DNA of 64,000 nt from Nitrosomonas eutropha. Its GTDB lineage: Bacteria; Pseudomonadota; Gammaproteobacteria; Burkholderiales; Nitrosomonadaceae. The translations under genes were made by a program, and so were the position numbers. The notes below the pieces were generated by a model. It had not been told where the DNA came from and did no database searches. It worked only from the letters and a program-made list of their open reading frames with translations. The DNA lies in NCBI RefSeq assembly GCF_900116685.1, contig NZ_FPBL01000001.1, positions 248,001 through 312,000 of the forward strand, in the 5' to 3' direction. Of the stretch, positions 39,331 to 48,611 are shown piece by piece (the stretch's first letter is position 1; every line of letters begins with the position of its first letter).

Positions 39331-39600
39331 AAACAGGTTCTGAGACGATCACGTTCGCTGCCCGTCAGACTTTTGCGTGTGCCACCGTTGATTTTGCTAC
39401 GTTTAACCCACTCCAGCAACGTGGAGGACACACAGCCAATCTTGGGTACAATTGACTCAACCGCCGCCCAGATGGATATTCGCCGCGATGCTCCTGAACC
39501 AGGCGAACAGACCGCTCACAAACTTCAGGGGAAAACTTGTTTTGCTTATTCATGGCTCCACTCTCTCAAAAATTGGAGCCTCCTCAAAACTCGGGGCAAT
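39325..39600 (-). mobile_element. IS3-family orfA relic
   Basis: ATG 39553 starts [20 protein letters not shown], then EHRGEYPS, the N-terminus of an IS3-family orfA helix-turn-helix protein. One frameshift near residue 28 then gives [20 protein letters not shown] and [10 protein letters not shown] in the next frame. The IS5 relic cuts it near 39330, so orfB is absent. GAGTTTTGAGGAGGCTCCA-type sequence before the start (to about 39600) is probably the element's left end. Confidence 0.8.
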
Positions 39601-39690
39601 TCACTTGCGGAATGCATTAAACAAAATTCAATGCTTTACGCTCACCAATGTGAATCAGTGAACAGCCAAATGCCGCCAGGCATGGTAGGA

Positions 39691-40092
39691 TCAAGGTAAA
39701 AACCGGATGGCGGCAATGACCATACCTCCTACCGTCAACGTAGTAGCAAATGACCAGACCATAAAGCGGTCGATACGTGTAGTTAATGATTCAAACCGCT
39801 TATCGACCTGCTCAAAACGTCTTTCCATTTGTTCAAACCGCTTATCGATCCGCTCAAAATGCCTATCGATCTGTTCAAACCTTTTTTCGATCTGCTCAAA
39901 GCGCTTGTCCATCTGCTTAAAACCTTCCAGCATCAATGTCCGCTGGTGTTTTAATTCCTCCTCCACGCGCACGATCCGTTCTCTCAGTTCGAGTTCGTAG
40001 CGCACATTTGCCAAACCTGATTCCAGACTCTCAGACAGCGATTTTGTGATCAGATCCTGAATAACTGCGATATCTTCCTGTGCCAGTGCCAT
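39691..40092 (-). CDS. Heptad-repeat coiled-coil membrane protein
   Basis: 133 residues. After a helical start, residues 58-105 consist of imperfect seven-residue units (RFEQIEK, RFEQIDR, HFERIDK, RFEQMER, RFEQVDK), an ideal coiled coil. One membrane segment follows at about 111-128 (MVWSFATTLTVGGMVIAAI). Similar short coiled-coil plus C-terminal anchor proteins are common in bacteria, often in many copies beside mobile DNA, but their role is unknown to me. It lies between IS relics and keeps an intact frame. Confidence 0.75.
   Translation of the reverse strand: MALAQEDIAVIQDLITKSLSESLESGLANVRYELELRERIVRVEEELKHQRTLMLEGFKQMDKRFEQIEKRFEQIDRHFERIDKRFEQMERRFEQVDKRFESLTTRIDRFMVWSFATTLTVGGMVIAAIRFLP
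39790..39905 (-). repeat. Imperfect 21-bp tandem repeats encoding heptads
   Basis: About five diverged 21-base units encode the RFEQ(I/M/V)(D/E)(K/R) heptads. Copy number could vary by slippage or recombination. Confidence 0.75.
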
Positions 40093-40560
40093 CGTATTGT
40101 TTTCCTTTAACTTTTCCGTAAAAGCATAACACAGCAGACAACAAAAGAATGATTCAGGCTCTTCCAGAAATTACCGGGCCATGTCATTCGCAGGTTAATA
40201 AACAACCTCGTGGCTTCCGATATTGATCGGGATAATTTGCTTATCCTCGATTAGGTGTTGAGCCCCCTTTTATGCGTCTCATTCCAGTTCTCGATAGAAG
40301 TGAAAATAATAATATTCATAATATGATTATTTTACAGCATGTTATATGGTTTTATAACTTCTGTTTCTATCTGTAATTGGAATCATATCCTGATTACTAT
40401 CTCTGGCTCCGCTGGCATATGGATGAACTTTACAATAACTGGTATCAATCATCAGCCATTCTTCAGGGTTTCACGTAGACACTTGATGTCAACAGCATCG
40501 AACTCCCGCACGGATGGCGGACAGTTCCAAGAACACCTTGCGGCCAGCCAGAGTGATCTT
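40093..40560 (-). mobile_element. Intergenic stretch with IS5-type transposase scrap
   Basis: At about 40340-40475 the minus strand reads NPEEWLMIDTSYCKVHPYAS then GARDSNQDM, matching the DDE-core start of an IS5-family (IS427-like) transposase, with stops before and after. Further left, 40196-40265 reads HLIEDKQIIPINIGSHEVVY then stop, perhaps the tail of a RelE-fold toxin. The rest shows no gene. Confidence 0.6.
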
Positions 40561-40564
40561 GCAT

Positions 40565-40591
40565 AAAAAAACCCCCGTTATACGGGGGTTT
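40565..40591 (-). terminator. Intrinsic terminator after the 220-residue membrane protein gene
   Basis: The stem AAACCCCCGT / ACGGGGGTTT has a three-base loop (TAT). On the minus strand a run of seven T follows. It lies 22 bp beyond the stop at 40614. Confidence 0.9.
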
Positions 40592-40613
40592 GCAGGCAGC
40601 AATCTGTGTATGA

Positions 40614-41276
40614 TCAGTTCGACAGGGAGGGCGGGTTGTAGCTGATGATGATAGTAGCCATACGTTTGTTCAACCCCATAACGGGCACAACCAGTAGTTT
40701 TTTACCAGCCACGTCTGATTTGACGGTAATGGTTTGCAGATCGAGAACTTCTTTCGGATAAAGATTCGATGCATCTTCAGTGATCAGCCTTTTATCGGTG
40801 GATACCAGCAGTTTTCCTTCGTCACTAACCAGCACGACACGCTCGGTATCTTTTGTTCTGACGAGTTCAGAGAGATACTGGTCAATCTGGTCAAGGTTCT
40901 TACGGATAAGTTCGCCACGCACTGCCCATGCCAGTACCTGGCCGAAGCGTTCTTCTTCCTTGTTATACTGGCTGTCTGCATATTCGCGTGCCTTTTTAAC
41001 CAGTGCCGTGCTTTCCTGTTCGAGCTTCAGGGCCAATTCAGCCTGGCCTTTCTCCAGCCGTGATTCCGCCTGGTTGACAGCAATCTGCTTCCAGACGAAT
41101 ACCAATAGCAGTACACCCAGAAAAACCAGTATTGACCACGAAGGCAGCTGTTTATGCTGGAGATCGGAAATTGGCGCACATTTTTTGCACAGAATATTGA
41201 ATAATGAAGCGGGTTTGGTCCATTCGACCTTATCTTTGGACTGATCGCCCCCGTTCTGCGTGTTTTGATCCGACAT
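40614..41276 (-). CDS. Single-pass membrane protein of unknown function
   Basis: 220 residues: a hydrophilic N-terminus with a CKKC pair (residues 30-33), one membrane segment at about 47-64 (WSILVFLGVLLLVFVWKQ), a helical stretch (70-115) and a C-terminal alpha/beta domain (about 130-220, VVLVSDEGKLLVSTDKRL, LLVVPVMGLNKRMATIIISY). The layout resembles a periplasmic Cache/PAS-like sensor, but no output domain is present. Not recognised. It has its own terminator and is divergent from argH; the 200-bp spacer must hold both promoters. Confidence 0.75.
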   Translation of the reverse strand: MSDQNTQNGGDQSKDKVEWTKPASLFNILCKKCAPISDLQHKQLPSWSILVFLGVLLLVFVWKQIAVNQAESRLEKGQAELALKLEQESTALVKKAREYADSQYNKEEERFGQVLAWAVRGELIRKNLDQIDQYLSELVRTKDTERVVLVSDEGKLLVSTDKRLITEDASNLYPKEVLDLQTITVKSDVAGKKLLVVPVMGLNKRMATIIISYNPPSLSN

Positions 41277-41476
41277 GAATTGCTCCTTCGTTAATAAGTG
41301 ACTCGAGTGAAAGGCGCTAATTATCCACCATTCCCTTTCTCAGGGAAAGCAGCGCTGCCAATAACTTGCGCATATTATGCATATGTGTTGCGAAATCTGC
41401 CAGTCTTGTACAGATTCTTTCCAGGTTACGGGTAAAATGCAGGCTTTCAACTAACAAACAGTAAGTAGATATTCCC

Positions 41477-42862
41477 GTGGAAAAAGATAAAAACATCTGG
41501 TCAGGTCGTTTCAGTGAACCGGTTGCGCTACTGGTACAACGCTACACCGCATCAATCGGATTCGACTATCGACTGGCCGAGTACGATATTCAGGGATCGC
41601 TTGCGCATGCACGTATGCTGGCAGCCACAAACATCATCCCGCAAACCGATCTGGAAGCTATTGAAAAGGGATTAGCGCAGATTCGCGAGGAAATCAAAAA
41701 TGGCCAGTTTGAGTGGCAGCTTGAGCAGGAAGATGTACATCTGAATATTGAACGCCGCTTGACGGCGCTGACGGGGGATGCCGGAAAAAGACTGCATACT
41801 GCCCGCTCACGTAATGACCAGGTGGCCACCGACATTCGGCTCTACCTGCGCGCTGCCATTGATGAGATCATCCACCTCATCTATGCCCTTCAATATGTAT
41901 TGCTGGATCTGGCAGAACAGCACACTGCCACCATCATGCCCGGCTTTACCCATTTGCAGGTAGCGCAACCGGTTTCATTCGGACATCATCTGCTCGCCTA
42001 CTATGAAATGCTGCTGCGCGACGGCCAGCGTCTGCAGGATTGCAGAAAACGTGTCAATCAGTTGCCGCTGGGAGCCGCAGCGCTGGCCGGCACCAGTTAT
42101 CCGATTGATCGCGAACAGGTGGCACGCGAACTGGGGTTTGACGATATCTGCCATAACTCGCTGGACGCTGTATCTGATCGTGATTTTGCGATTGAATTCT
42201 GTGCCAGCGCTGCGCTTATCATGACGCACCTCTCGCGCCTGTCGGAAGAGCTGATTCTGTGGATGAGTCCGGCGTTCGGCTTCATCCGCATTGCGGACCG
42301 GTTTTGCACCGGTTCATCCATCATGCCGCAAAAGAAAAATCCTGATGTACCTGAGCTGGTACGTGGAAAAACCGGCCGCATCAATGGCCATCTGGTTGCG
42401 CTGCTGACACTGATGAAATCTCAGCCACTGGCCTATAACAAGGATAATCAGGAAGACAAGGAACCCCTGTTTGATACTGTGGACACTTTGAAAGATACGC
42501 TGACGATCTACGCCGACATGCTGGCCGGGCTGCAAGTCAATCCGGAAGCTATGCGTCAGGCGGCATTGCGTGGTTACGCCACAGCAACTGATCTGGCTGA
42601 TTATCTGGTCAAAAAAGGAACTCCTTTTCGGGATGCGCACGAAACAGTCGCCCAGGCAGTCCGTTTCGCTGAAAACAAGGGATGTGACCTGGGTGAGCTC
42701 TCGCTTGCGGATCTGCAGCAATTCTCCGCAATTATCGAACAGGATGTATTTGAGGTGCTGACACTGGAAGGTTCGCTGCAAAGTCGCAATCATCCCGGCG
42801 GCACCGCACCAGAGCAGGTGCGCGCGGCTATCTGCCGGGCACGTTCTCAGTTGCCGGACTGA
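41477..42862 (+). CDS. argH: Argininosuccinate lyase
   Basis: A 461-residue enzyme of the fumarase/aspartase superfamily that splits argininosuccinate into arginine and fumarate. The superfamily signature [12 protein letters not shown] is present at about residue 276, as are [15 protein letters not shown] and [17 protein letters not shown]. The start is GTG at 41477 ([12 protein letters not shown]). The kinase-like gene follows 18 bp later. Confidence 0.97.
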   Translation: MEKDKNIWSGRFSEPVALLVQRYTASIGFDYRLAEYDIQGSLAHARMLAATNIIPQTDLEAIEKGLAQIREEIKNGQFEWQLEQEDVHLNIERRLTALTGDAGKRLHTARSRNDQVATDIRLYLRAAIDEIIHLIYALQYVLLDLAEQHTATIMPGFTHLQVAQPVSFGHHLLAYYEMLLRDGQRLQDCRKRVNQLPLGAAALAGTSYPIDREQVARELGFDDICHNSLDAVSDRDFAIEFCASAALIMTHLSRLSEELILWMSPAFGFIRIADRFCTGSSIMPQKKNPDVPELVRGKTGRINGHLVALLTLMKSQPLAYNKDNQEDKEPLFDTVDTLKDTLTIYADMLAGLQVNPEAMRQAALRGYATATDLADYLVKKGTPFRDAHETVAQAVRFAENKGCDLGELSLADLQQFSAIIEQDVFEVLTLEGSLQSRNHPGGTAPEQVRAAICRARSQLPD

Positions 42863-42880
42863 AGCAGAAATGAAGCAGCA

Positions 42881-43786
42881 ATGAAACGGAATATGCAGCC
42901 AGCCGCCTCTCCTCCATGGGCAACCATTGCCGCACAAATTTCACAACTTACCCGGCAGACGTTCACCCCGGAGAACCTCACTTCGATTGGAGGAGGTTGT
43001 ATCAACCAGACCTTCTGCCTTCGCAATCGGGATCAGCAGTTCTTTATCAAGCTGAACAAGGCCGAGTATTTGACCATGTTTGAAGCTGAAACAACCGGGC
43101 TGAAAGAAATTCTTCATTCCGCCAACCTACGCACTCCCCAACCGTTGTGCAGTGGCAGCGGGCATGGCTATGCCTGGCTGGTGCTGGAATACATTGACTT
43201 GCAGAATCAGGGTAACACAGCCACACTGGGTATCGGGCTGGCTAATATGCATCGGCATACTACCGAAAAATTTGGGTGGATACGTGACAACACGATTGGC
43301 TCAACGCCACAAAGCAATACAGCCGATAGTGACTGGACGACATTCTGGCGTCAGCAGCGATTGGGCTATCAGCTGAATCTCGCCCGGAAAAACGGTTACA
43401 CCGGTTCGCTGCAATCGCTCGGTGAACGCCTGCTATCCGGATTTCAGTATTTTTTTATGGGCTACACACCGCAGCCATCGCTGTTGCATGGTGATCTGTG
43501 GGGAGGAAACTACGCTTTCGATCCGGATGAACAACCGGTCATCTTCGATCCGGCTGTCTATTACGGCGACAGGGAAGCTGATCTGGCCATGACAGAACTG
43601 TTTGGCAGATTTTCGCCAGACTTTTATGCTGCCTACCGCGATACCTGGCCAGTGGATGCCGGATACTCCACTCGCAAGCAGCTCTATAATCTTTACCACA
43701 TCCTTAACCATCTCAACCTGTTCGGATCACAATACCGGAGTCAGGCGGAAACAATTATGAAAAAATTACTGTCCGAACTTGGTTAA
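42881..43786 (+). CDS. Fructosamine/ketosamine-3-kinase family protein
   Basis: 301 residues with the aminoglycoside-phosphotransferase-like fold. The N-lobe shows GGGCINQTFCLRN and FFIKLN. The catalytic loop is LLHGDLWGGN, and the metal motif is FDPAVYYGDREADLAM. Relatives phosphorylate ketosamines on glycated proteins so that the adduct falls off; substrates of bacterial members are mostly unknown. M5 is a possible alternative start. It is 18 bp after argH and likely co-transcribed. Confidence 0.9.
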   Translation: MKRNMQPAASPPWATIAAQISQLTRQTFTPENLTSIGGGCINQTFCLRNRDQQFFIKLNKAEYLTMFEAETTGLKEILHSANLRTPQPLCSGSGHGYAWLVLEYIDLQNQGNTATLGIGLANMHRHTTEKFGWIRDNTIGSTPQSNTADSDWTTFWRQQRLGYQLNLARKNGYTGSLQSLGERLLSGFQYFFMGYTPQPSLLHGDLWGGNYAFDPDEQPVIFDPAVYYGDREADLAMTELFGRFSPDFYAAYRDTWPVDAGYSTRKQLYNLYHILNHLNLFGSQYRSQAETIMKKLLSELG

Positions 43787-43930
43787 GGTGGATAGGCATA
43801 GCCGTACTAATGTATTCATTTGTCAAGCGATTGCTGTCGCAATAAAATTAACCCGGATAACAAACAAAGCGCTCCACAAACCCATACTTTTCAACGCCAA
43901 CATTCACCAATCAAACAAGGATCATAAAAT

Positions 43931-45472
43931 ATGAGTACGACCAATATCCTCAAACATCTCGCCAATCTGGAAAAACATCTCGCGGAAGAACATCCGGATA
44001 ACCCGGTTCTGACCAAGGCTGTACACAGCTTCAGAAAACTGGACAGCGTCGCCCAGGCACTCGGGTTGCTGGAGCGGAACGAGTCATATGCCACCTATGT
44101 CACCTGGTGGCCAATGATCGCGGTGCTGGGCACTTTCTCATCAGGCAAGTCAACTTTCATTAATTCCTACCTGAATCTGTCCCTGCAGCGCACCGGTAAT
44201 CAGGCAGTCGATGACAAATTCACCGTGATCTGTTACAGCCGTCACGATGAAGTCAAGACGCTACCAGGCGTGGCGCTTGATGCAGATCCACGTTTCCCGT
44301 TCTACCAGATCAGTCATAACATTGAGGAAATTGCAGAAACCGGACCGCAACGCATCGATGCCTATGTTCAGCTTAAAACTTGTCCGTCAGAAAAAATCCG
44401 TGGCAAAATTCTGATTGACTCTCCCGGATTTGATGCAGACAGCCAACGCACTTCCACCCTGCGCCTTACTCAACACATTATTGATCTGTCTGATCTGGTG
44501 CTGGTCTTTTTCGATGCGCGCCACCCGGAACCCGGCGCCATGAAAGACACCCTTGAATATCTGGTTGCCGCCACCATCAATCGCCCGGATGCCAACAAGT
44601 TTCTGTACATCCTCAACCAGATCGATGTGACAGCGAAGGAGGATAATCCCGAGGAAGTCATTTCCGCCTGGCAGCGTTCGCTGGCACAGGCCGGATTGCT
44701 GGCCGGGCGTTTCTACCGGATTTATGACAAGGATGCCGCTGTCCCCATCGACGATCCACAAGTGCGCGAACGTTTTGAACAAAAGTGTGAGGAAGATCTG
44801 GCAGACATCAGTGCACGCATGCAGCAGATCGAAATCGAACGCTCCTACCGGATTGCCGCCATGCTCGAACAAACGGCCAACATCATTGAAACGCAGGTTG
44901 TCAGTAAGCTTGAAGCCGCACTTGATCAATGGAGAGGCCAGGTATTTACGCTGGATAGCATCTTGCTCGGTTTGCTGGTGGTATTGACGGGGGCAGCACT
45001 GACCGTTACCGAAAGCTGGCACCTGGTTGAGCGTTGTATGGCCGGCATTTCTGCCGGAGGCATACTGCCGATTCTCTCCGGTGCTTTTTTAGTGGGCGTA
45101 CTTGGCTACATCCATCTTACTGTTCGCAAAAGTGTCTCTCGCAGTATTCTGAAACAGCTTGCGACTGAATACAGCCACGACCACACTGCCTCCAAGCAAA
45201 TCACTCGCGCTTTCAGTAAAAGTACTGCCGGTTACCGCCCCATGTTCCTGAAAAGTCCGGCTGGCTGGAATACAACAAACCAGCGTATCCTGGCTGAAGT
45301 CAAGGAAGATGCTAATGATTACATCCAGATGCTGAATGATCAGTTCACTGATCCTTCTGGTCATCAAGAATCAGAACAACAAGAACAGCAGGCGAATCTT
45401 CCGCAAAAACAGCAAGCTGAAAATGTTGAAAACCAGAAAGACTCAATAGTAAGCAGATTGATGGAGAAATAA
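43931..45472 (+). CDS. Dynamin-like GTPase with C-terminal membrane segments
   Basis: 513 residues. The G1 loop GTFSSGKST is at 67-75, a T in VDDKFTVICY fits G2, DSPGFDADS is G3, and LNQID is G4. A helical middle is followed by two hydrophobic segments (about 338-356 and 367-390) and a Gln/Glu-rich tail (about 474-500). This is the plan of bacterial dynamin-superfamily proteins that bind or remodel membranes. The precise role is unknown. It stands alone between the kinase-like gene and the chemotaxis operon. Confidence 0.82.
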   Translation: MSTTNILKHLANLEKHLAEEHPDNPVLTKAVHSFRKLDSVAQALGLLERNESYATYVTWWPMIAVLGTFSSGKSTFINSYLNLSLQRTGNQAVDDKFTVICYSRHDEVKTLPGVALDADPRFPFYQISHNIEEIAETGPQRIDAYVQLKTCPSEKIRGKILIDSPGFDADSQRTSTLRLTQHIIDLSDLVLVFFDARHPEPGAMKDTLEYLVAATINRPDANKFLYILNQIDVTAKEDNPEEVISAWQRSLAQAGLLAGRFYRIYDKDAAVPIDDPQVRERFEQKCEEDLADISARMQQIEIERSYRIAAMLEQTANIIETQVVSKLEAALDQWRGQVFTLDSILLGLLVVLTGAALTVTESWHLVERCMAGISAGGILPILSGAFLVGVLGYIHLTVRKSVSRSILKQLATEYSHDHTASKQITRAFSKSTAGYRPMFLKSPAGWNTTNQRILAEVKEDANDYIQMLNDQFTDPSGHQESEQQEQQANLPQKQQAENVENQKDSIVSRLMEK

Positions 45473-45670
45473 CTTGACAGTAATTTGTACACCGGCACGA
45501 GCGGATAAACTGGTTTGACAGTAACGTCAGTCTTCAGGGGGAAATAACGCACCTCTCTCCGCCCTTTCTGGGAGAGGGTGCGACACCCAAGAAGACAAGC
45601 TTTCCTGCTTCGTTGCCGGTACCTGACCGGGTGATATTAGCGAATTATTGACGAATATCAGGACACATAA

Positions 45671-46738
45671 TCAGATACGAACAGCCTGCCTGACGGTACC
45701 AGTCAGTCTTGCCAGGATGTGTGAGGCCATATCCTGCAAGGGCACCACTTCATCAGTCGCACCAACAGTAATCGCTTCACGGGGCATACCGAACACCACG
45801 CAACTGGCTTCATCCTGTGCCAGGTTATAGGCACCTGCATGATGCATTGCCAGCATTCCTGCTGCGCCATCCTTGCCCATGCCTGTCAGAATCACACCAA
45901 CCGCATTCTTCCCGGCGCACTGTGCAGCGGACTGGAACAGCACATCCACGGATGGACGATGGCGGTTGACCGGATCCGCCTGACTCAGTTCGGTCACATA
46001 ATTGGCGCCACTCTTTTTCAGCAGAAGATGAGAATGGCCCGGCGCAATATAGGCATGGCCAGGTAAAACACGCTCCCCTCCTTCGGATTCCGTCACTCGG
46101 ATTTTGCAGAGCCGATCCAGTCGTTCAGCGAAAGAACGAGTAAATCCTTCTGGCATGTGCTGGGCAATCAAAATGCCCGGGCAATCCGGTGGTAAATGAA
46201 TCAGCACATCCTTGATGGCTTCGGTGCCACCCGTAGATGCACCGATAATAATCAGCTTTTCGGTTGAGATCCCATGATGGCGCGGAATCTGCAAAACTCT
46301 GCCGCTCGCAGCACCGCCAGGCTCCAGGCGACGGATACGTGCTGTGCTGGCAGCACGAATTTTGCCGGCAATCTCGTTACCATAAGCTTCAAGACCATGG
46401 CGAATATCCATTCTGGGTTTGGCGACAAAATCGATTGCGCCCAGCTCAAGTGCGCGGAAAGTCGTTTCCGAGCCACATTCGGTCAGCGTGGAAACCATCA
46501 CTACCGGCATGGGCCGCAACCGCATCAGTTTCTCCAGAAATTCCAGCCCGTCCATTTTGGGCATTTCCACATCCAGCGTCAGCACATCCGGATTCAATGT
46601 CCGGATCATTTCACGCGCCACCAATGGATCCGGTGCTGCCCCGATTACCTCCATATCCGGCTGGCTATTGATGATCTCAGCCAGCAATTTACGAATCAAG
46701 GCAGAATCATCGATGACAAGCACACTGATTTTTTTCAT
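45671..46738 (-). CDS. cheB: Chemotaxis response regulator protein-glutamate methylesterase
   Basis: 355 residues. The receiver domain has phospho-acceptor D56 ([12 protein letters not shown]). The C-terminal esterase carries the triad S168 ([10 protein letters not shown]), H194 (AQHMPEGFT) and D290 ([10 protein letters not shown]). It demethylates or deamidates receptors for adaptation. It is last in the che operon, 15 bp after cheD. The 198-bp spacer beyond holds a weak stem (CTCTCC/GGAGAG near 45554-45575). Confidence 0.97.
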   Translation of the reverse strand: MKKISVLVIDDSALIRKLLAEIINSQPDMEVIGAAPDPLVAREMIRTLNPDVLTLDVEMPKMDGLEFLEKLMRLRPMPVVMVSTLTECGSETTFRALELGAIDFVAKPRMDIRHGLEAYGNEIAGKIRAASTARIRRLEPGGAASGRVLQIPRHHGISTEKLIIIGASTGGTEAIKDVLIHLPPDCPGILIAQHMPEGFTRSFAERLDRLCKIRVTESEGGERVLPGHAYIAPGHSHLLLKKSGANYVTELSQADPVNRHRPSVDVLFQSAAQCAGKNAVGVILTGMGKDGAAGMLAMHHAGAYNLAQDEASCVVFGMPREAITVGATDEVVPLQDMASHILARLTGTVRQAVRI

Positions 46739-46753
46739 GGATTACCCCTCAGT

Positions 46754-47338
46754 CTATATTCCCGGTTGCGCTGTGGATAGCAGTAACCGGCTGTAATTTT
46801 GTTCACGCTCAGCAATGGTATCGTTACGCGATACATACAGTTTCTTCAGTAATACCCGGCCGCTTTTTGGAAAAAAATGCAGCTTGCGTGGATAAAACCC
46901 TTCCAGATCCCCCGCCAGAATAGGAATCCCGCACGCTGCCAGGTATTCTTTTACAAACCTGGCATTTTGCGAGCCAATCGCTGAAGTAACCATGGCCGGT
47001 TGTACGTTGCCACCACCAAATACCTTAGCGATCATATTTTGTTTGCGCGCACCGTTTTTGAGTAACTCCCGAATCAGGATACCCATCGCATAACCGCCAA
47101 AACGTGCACATTCAGTCGGAAGTCCACTGCTATTTTCACCACTTGGCAGCATAAAATGATTCATACCACCTACCCTGCTCTGCTGGTCATAGATACAGGC
47201 AGAAACACAGGAACCCAATACTGTACTCAGCACCATCTCCCGAGTGGTTACAAAATATTCTCCGGGTAACAGCTTGACCGCATCAATACTTAAACGTTGA
47301 TCAAAATAAAAACTCGAAGCAAATTGAGGATCAATCAT
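46754..47338 (-). CDS. cheD: Chemoreceptor glutamine deamidase CheD
   Basis: 194 residues. The catalytic cysteine is C44 in [12 protein letters not shown], and the histidine is H61 in GGMNHFMLP. It converts receptor glutamines to glutamates and, in some bacteria, partners a CheC phosphatase (none here). It lies between cheR and cheB. Confidence 0.96.
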   Translation of the reverse strand: MIDPQFASSFYFDQRLSIDAVKLLPGEYFVTTREMVLSTVLGSCVSACIYDQQSRVGGMNHFMLPSGENSSGLPTECARFGGYAMGILIRELLKNGARKQNMIAKVFGGGNVQPAMVTSAIGSQNARFVKEYLAACGIPILAGDLEGFYPRKLHFFPKSGRVLLKKLYVSRNDTIAEREQNYSRLLLSTAQPGI

Positions 47339-47416
47339 GGCAGGATAGGGTTGCGTGGTAATTTGTCGGATCTGTTTTTACTGCAAAAACATGCATACCC
47401 TTAGCTCCGTCTGTTG

Positions 47417-48292
47417 TTATTTGATAACTGGCTTGTAGACAGTTCTATCAATGAGTTTGATCAGATCAGAAGCGTGTTGAAATACCTCCGAATGGCCCAT
47501 GAACAGCAATCCATCGTGATTCAGTAAAGGCACAAATTTCTGCAAAATCTGGTATTGCGTCGGCTTGTCGAAATAAATCATGACATTGCGACAGAAAATC
47601 GCATTGAACGGCCCGCGCATGGGCCACCTGGCCTCCAGCAGATTGAGCTGTCTGAAAATGATCATGTCGCGCAACTCCTGCCTGACCCGGGCATATCCAG
47701 CAGTTTGGTTCTTTCCCTTGAGAAAGAAGCGCCTGATTCTTTCAGGTGACATGGATTCCAGTCTATCCAGCGAATAAACTCCTTCGCGTGCGGCAGCCAG
47801 CACCTCGGTATCAATATCGGTGGCGAGGATACGCACAGGGGGCTTCAGGGAATCAAAGGTTTCCACCATCGTCATGGCCATCGAATAAGCCTCCTCCCCA
47901 GTGGAAGCTGCACTGCACCAGAGCTTTACGATCTGCCCGGGTTGCCGCGTTTTGACATGCTCAGCCAATATTGGAAAATGATGGGTTTCCCGAAAAAAAG
48001 CAGTTAGATTGGTTGTCAGCGCATTAACGAAGGATTCCCATTCTGCATCTTCGCTATCTCTTTCCAGTTGTTCCAGATAATCACTGAAACTTTTCAGGCC
48101 AGTCGCACGCAAACGTCGTGACAAACGGGTATAGACCATTTCCTGACGATTCTCGGCCAGCGCAATGCCAGCACGCGCATAAATCATTTTCTTGATACAT
48201 TCGAAATCGCGCACAGAGAATGCATATTCGCGTGAATTGTGTTCACTGGGCTGCGGCGCTCGCAAAGACGGTGCTTTGTGTTCATGCATCAT
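47417..48292 (-). CDS. cheR: Chemotaxis protein methyltransferase
   Basis: A 291-residue S-adenosylmethionine-dependent enzyme that methylates receptor glutamates. The SAM-binding region reads VKLWCSAASTGEEAYSMAM. Later motifs are RILATDIDTEVLAAAREGVYS and FNAIFCRNVMIYFD. Both receptors in this operon end in a WEEF pentapeptide of the kind that docks CheR. It follows the second receptor gene after a 319-bp repeat-bearing spacer. Confidence 0.96.
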   Translation of the reverse strand: MMHEHKAPSLRAPQPSEHNSREYAFSVRDFECIKKMIYARAGIALAENRQEMVYTRLSRRLRATGLKSFSDYLEQLERDSEDAEWESFVNALTTNLTAFFRETHHFPILAEHVKTRQPGQIVKLWCSAASTGEEAYSMAMTMVETFDSLKPPVRILATDIDTEVLAAAREGVYSLDRLESMSPERIRRFFLKGKNQTAGYARVRQELRDMIIFRQLNLLEARWPMRGPFNAIFCRNVMIYFDKPTQYQILQKFVPLLNHDGLLFMGHSEVFQHASDLIKLIDRTVYKPVIK

Positions 48293-48309
48293 TTCTTTCT
48301 TCCCTTCTT

Positions 48310-48417
48310 GTCATTGCGAGGCTCTCTGGGTCGTGACAACCCAGTACTTGAACGGCAACCTGGTGCCTTCGTTACCATTACTACTGGATTGCTTCGCACT
48401 TCCGCGCTCGCAATGAC
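48310..48417. repeat. Palindromic repeat copy 1 (cheR-mcp spacer)
   Basis: The perfect 11-bp arms GTCATTGCGAG (48310-48320) and CTCGCAATGAC (48407-48417) bound a 108-bp unit containing CTGGGTCGTGACAACCCAG and TGGATTGCTTCGC. A related unit lies at 51034-51130 and a partial one near 48511-48545 (TGGATTGCTTCCTGCTTCAC). The rest of the spacer up to 48611 holds no gene. Confidence 0.8.
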
Positions 48418-48611
48418 GGGGCAAGGATATGCTGCTTTGTTCCATTTCTGCTGCCATCTTCACGAGCCACGCAGTGGCATGGTGATCCAGTGCCCTTATC
48501 ATCTTGCTTCTGGATTGCTTCCTGCTTCACTACGCTCGCAGTCGCAAAGACAGCAGGAGGGAGATTGCTTCCTCACCGTCATATTCGCAAAGACGTGCGT
48601 TGTGTTCTATT

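Noticed and set aside
39780-39920. Tandem short repeats that could suggest a CRISPR-like array
   Set aside because: The units are 21 bp without spacers and encode protein heptads in an intact frame.
44387-45022. 211-codon frame antisense to the dynamin-like GTPase
   Set aside because: Its composition follows the opposite strand and there is no independent support.
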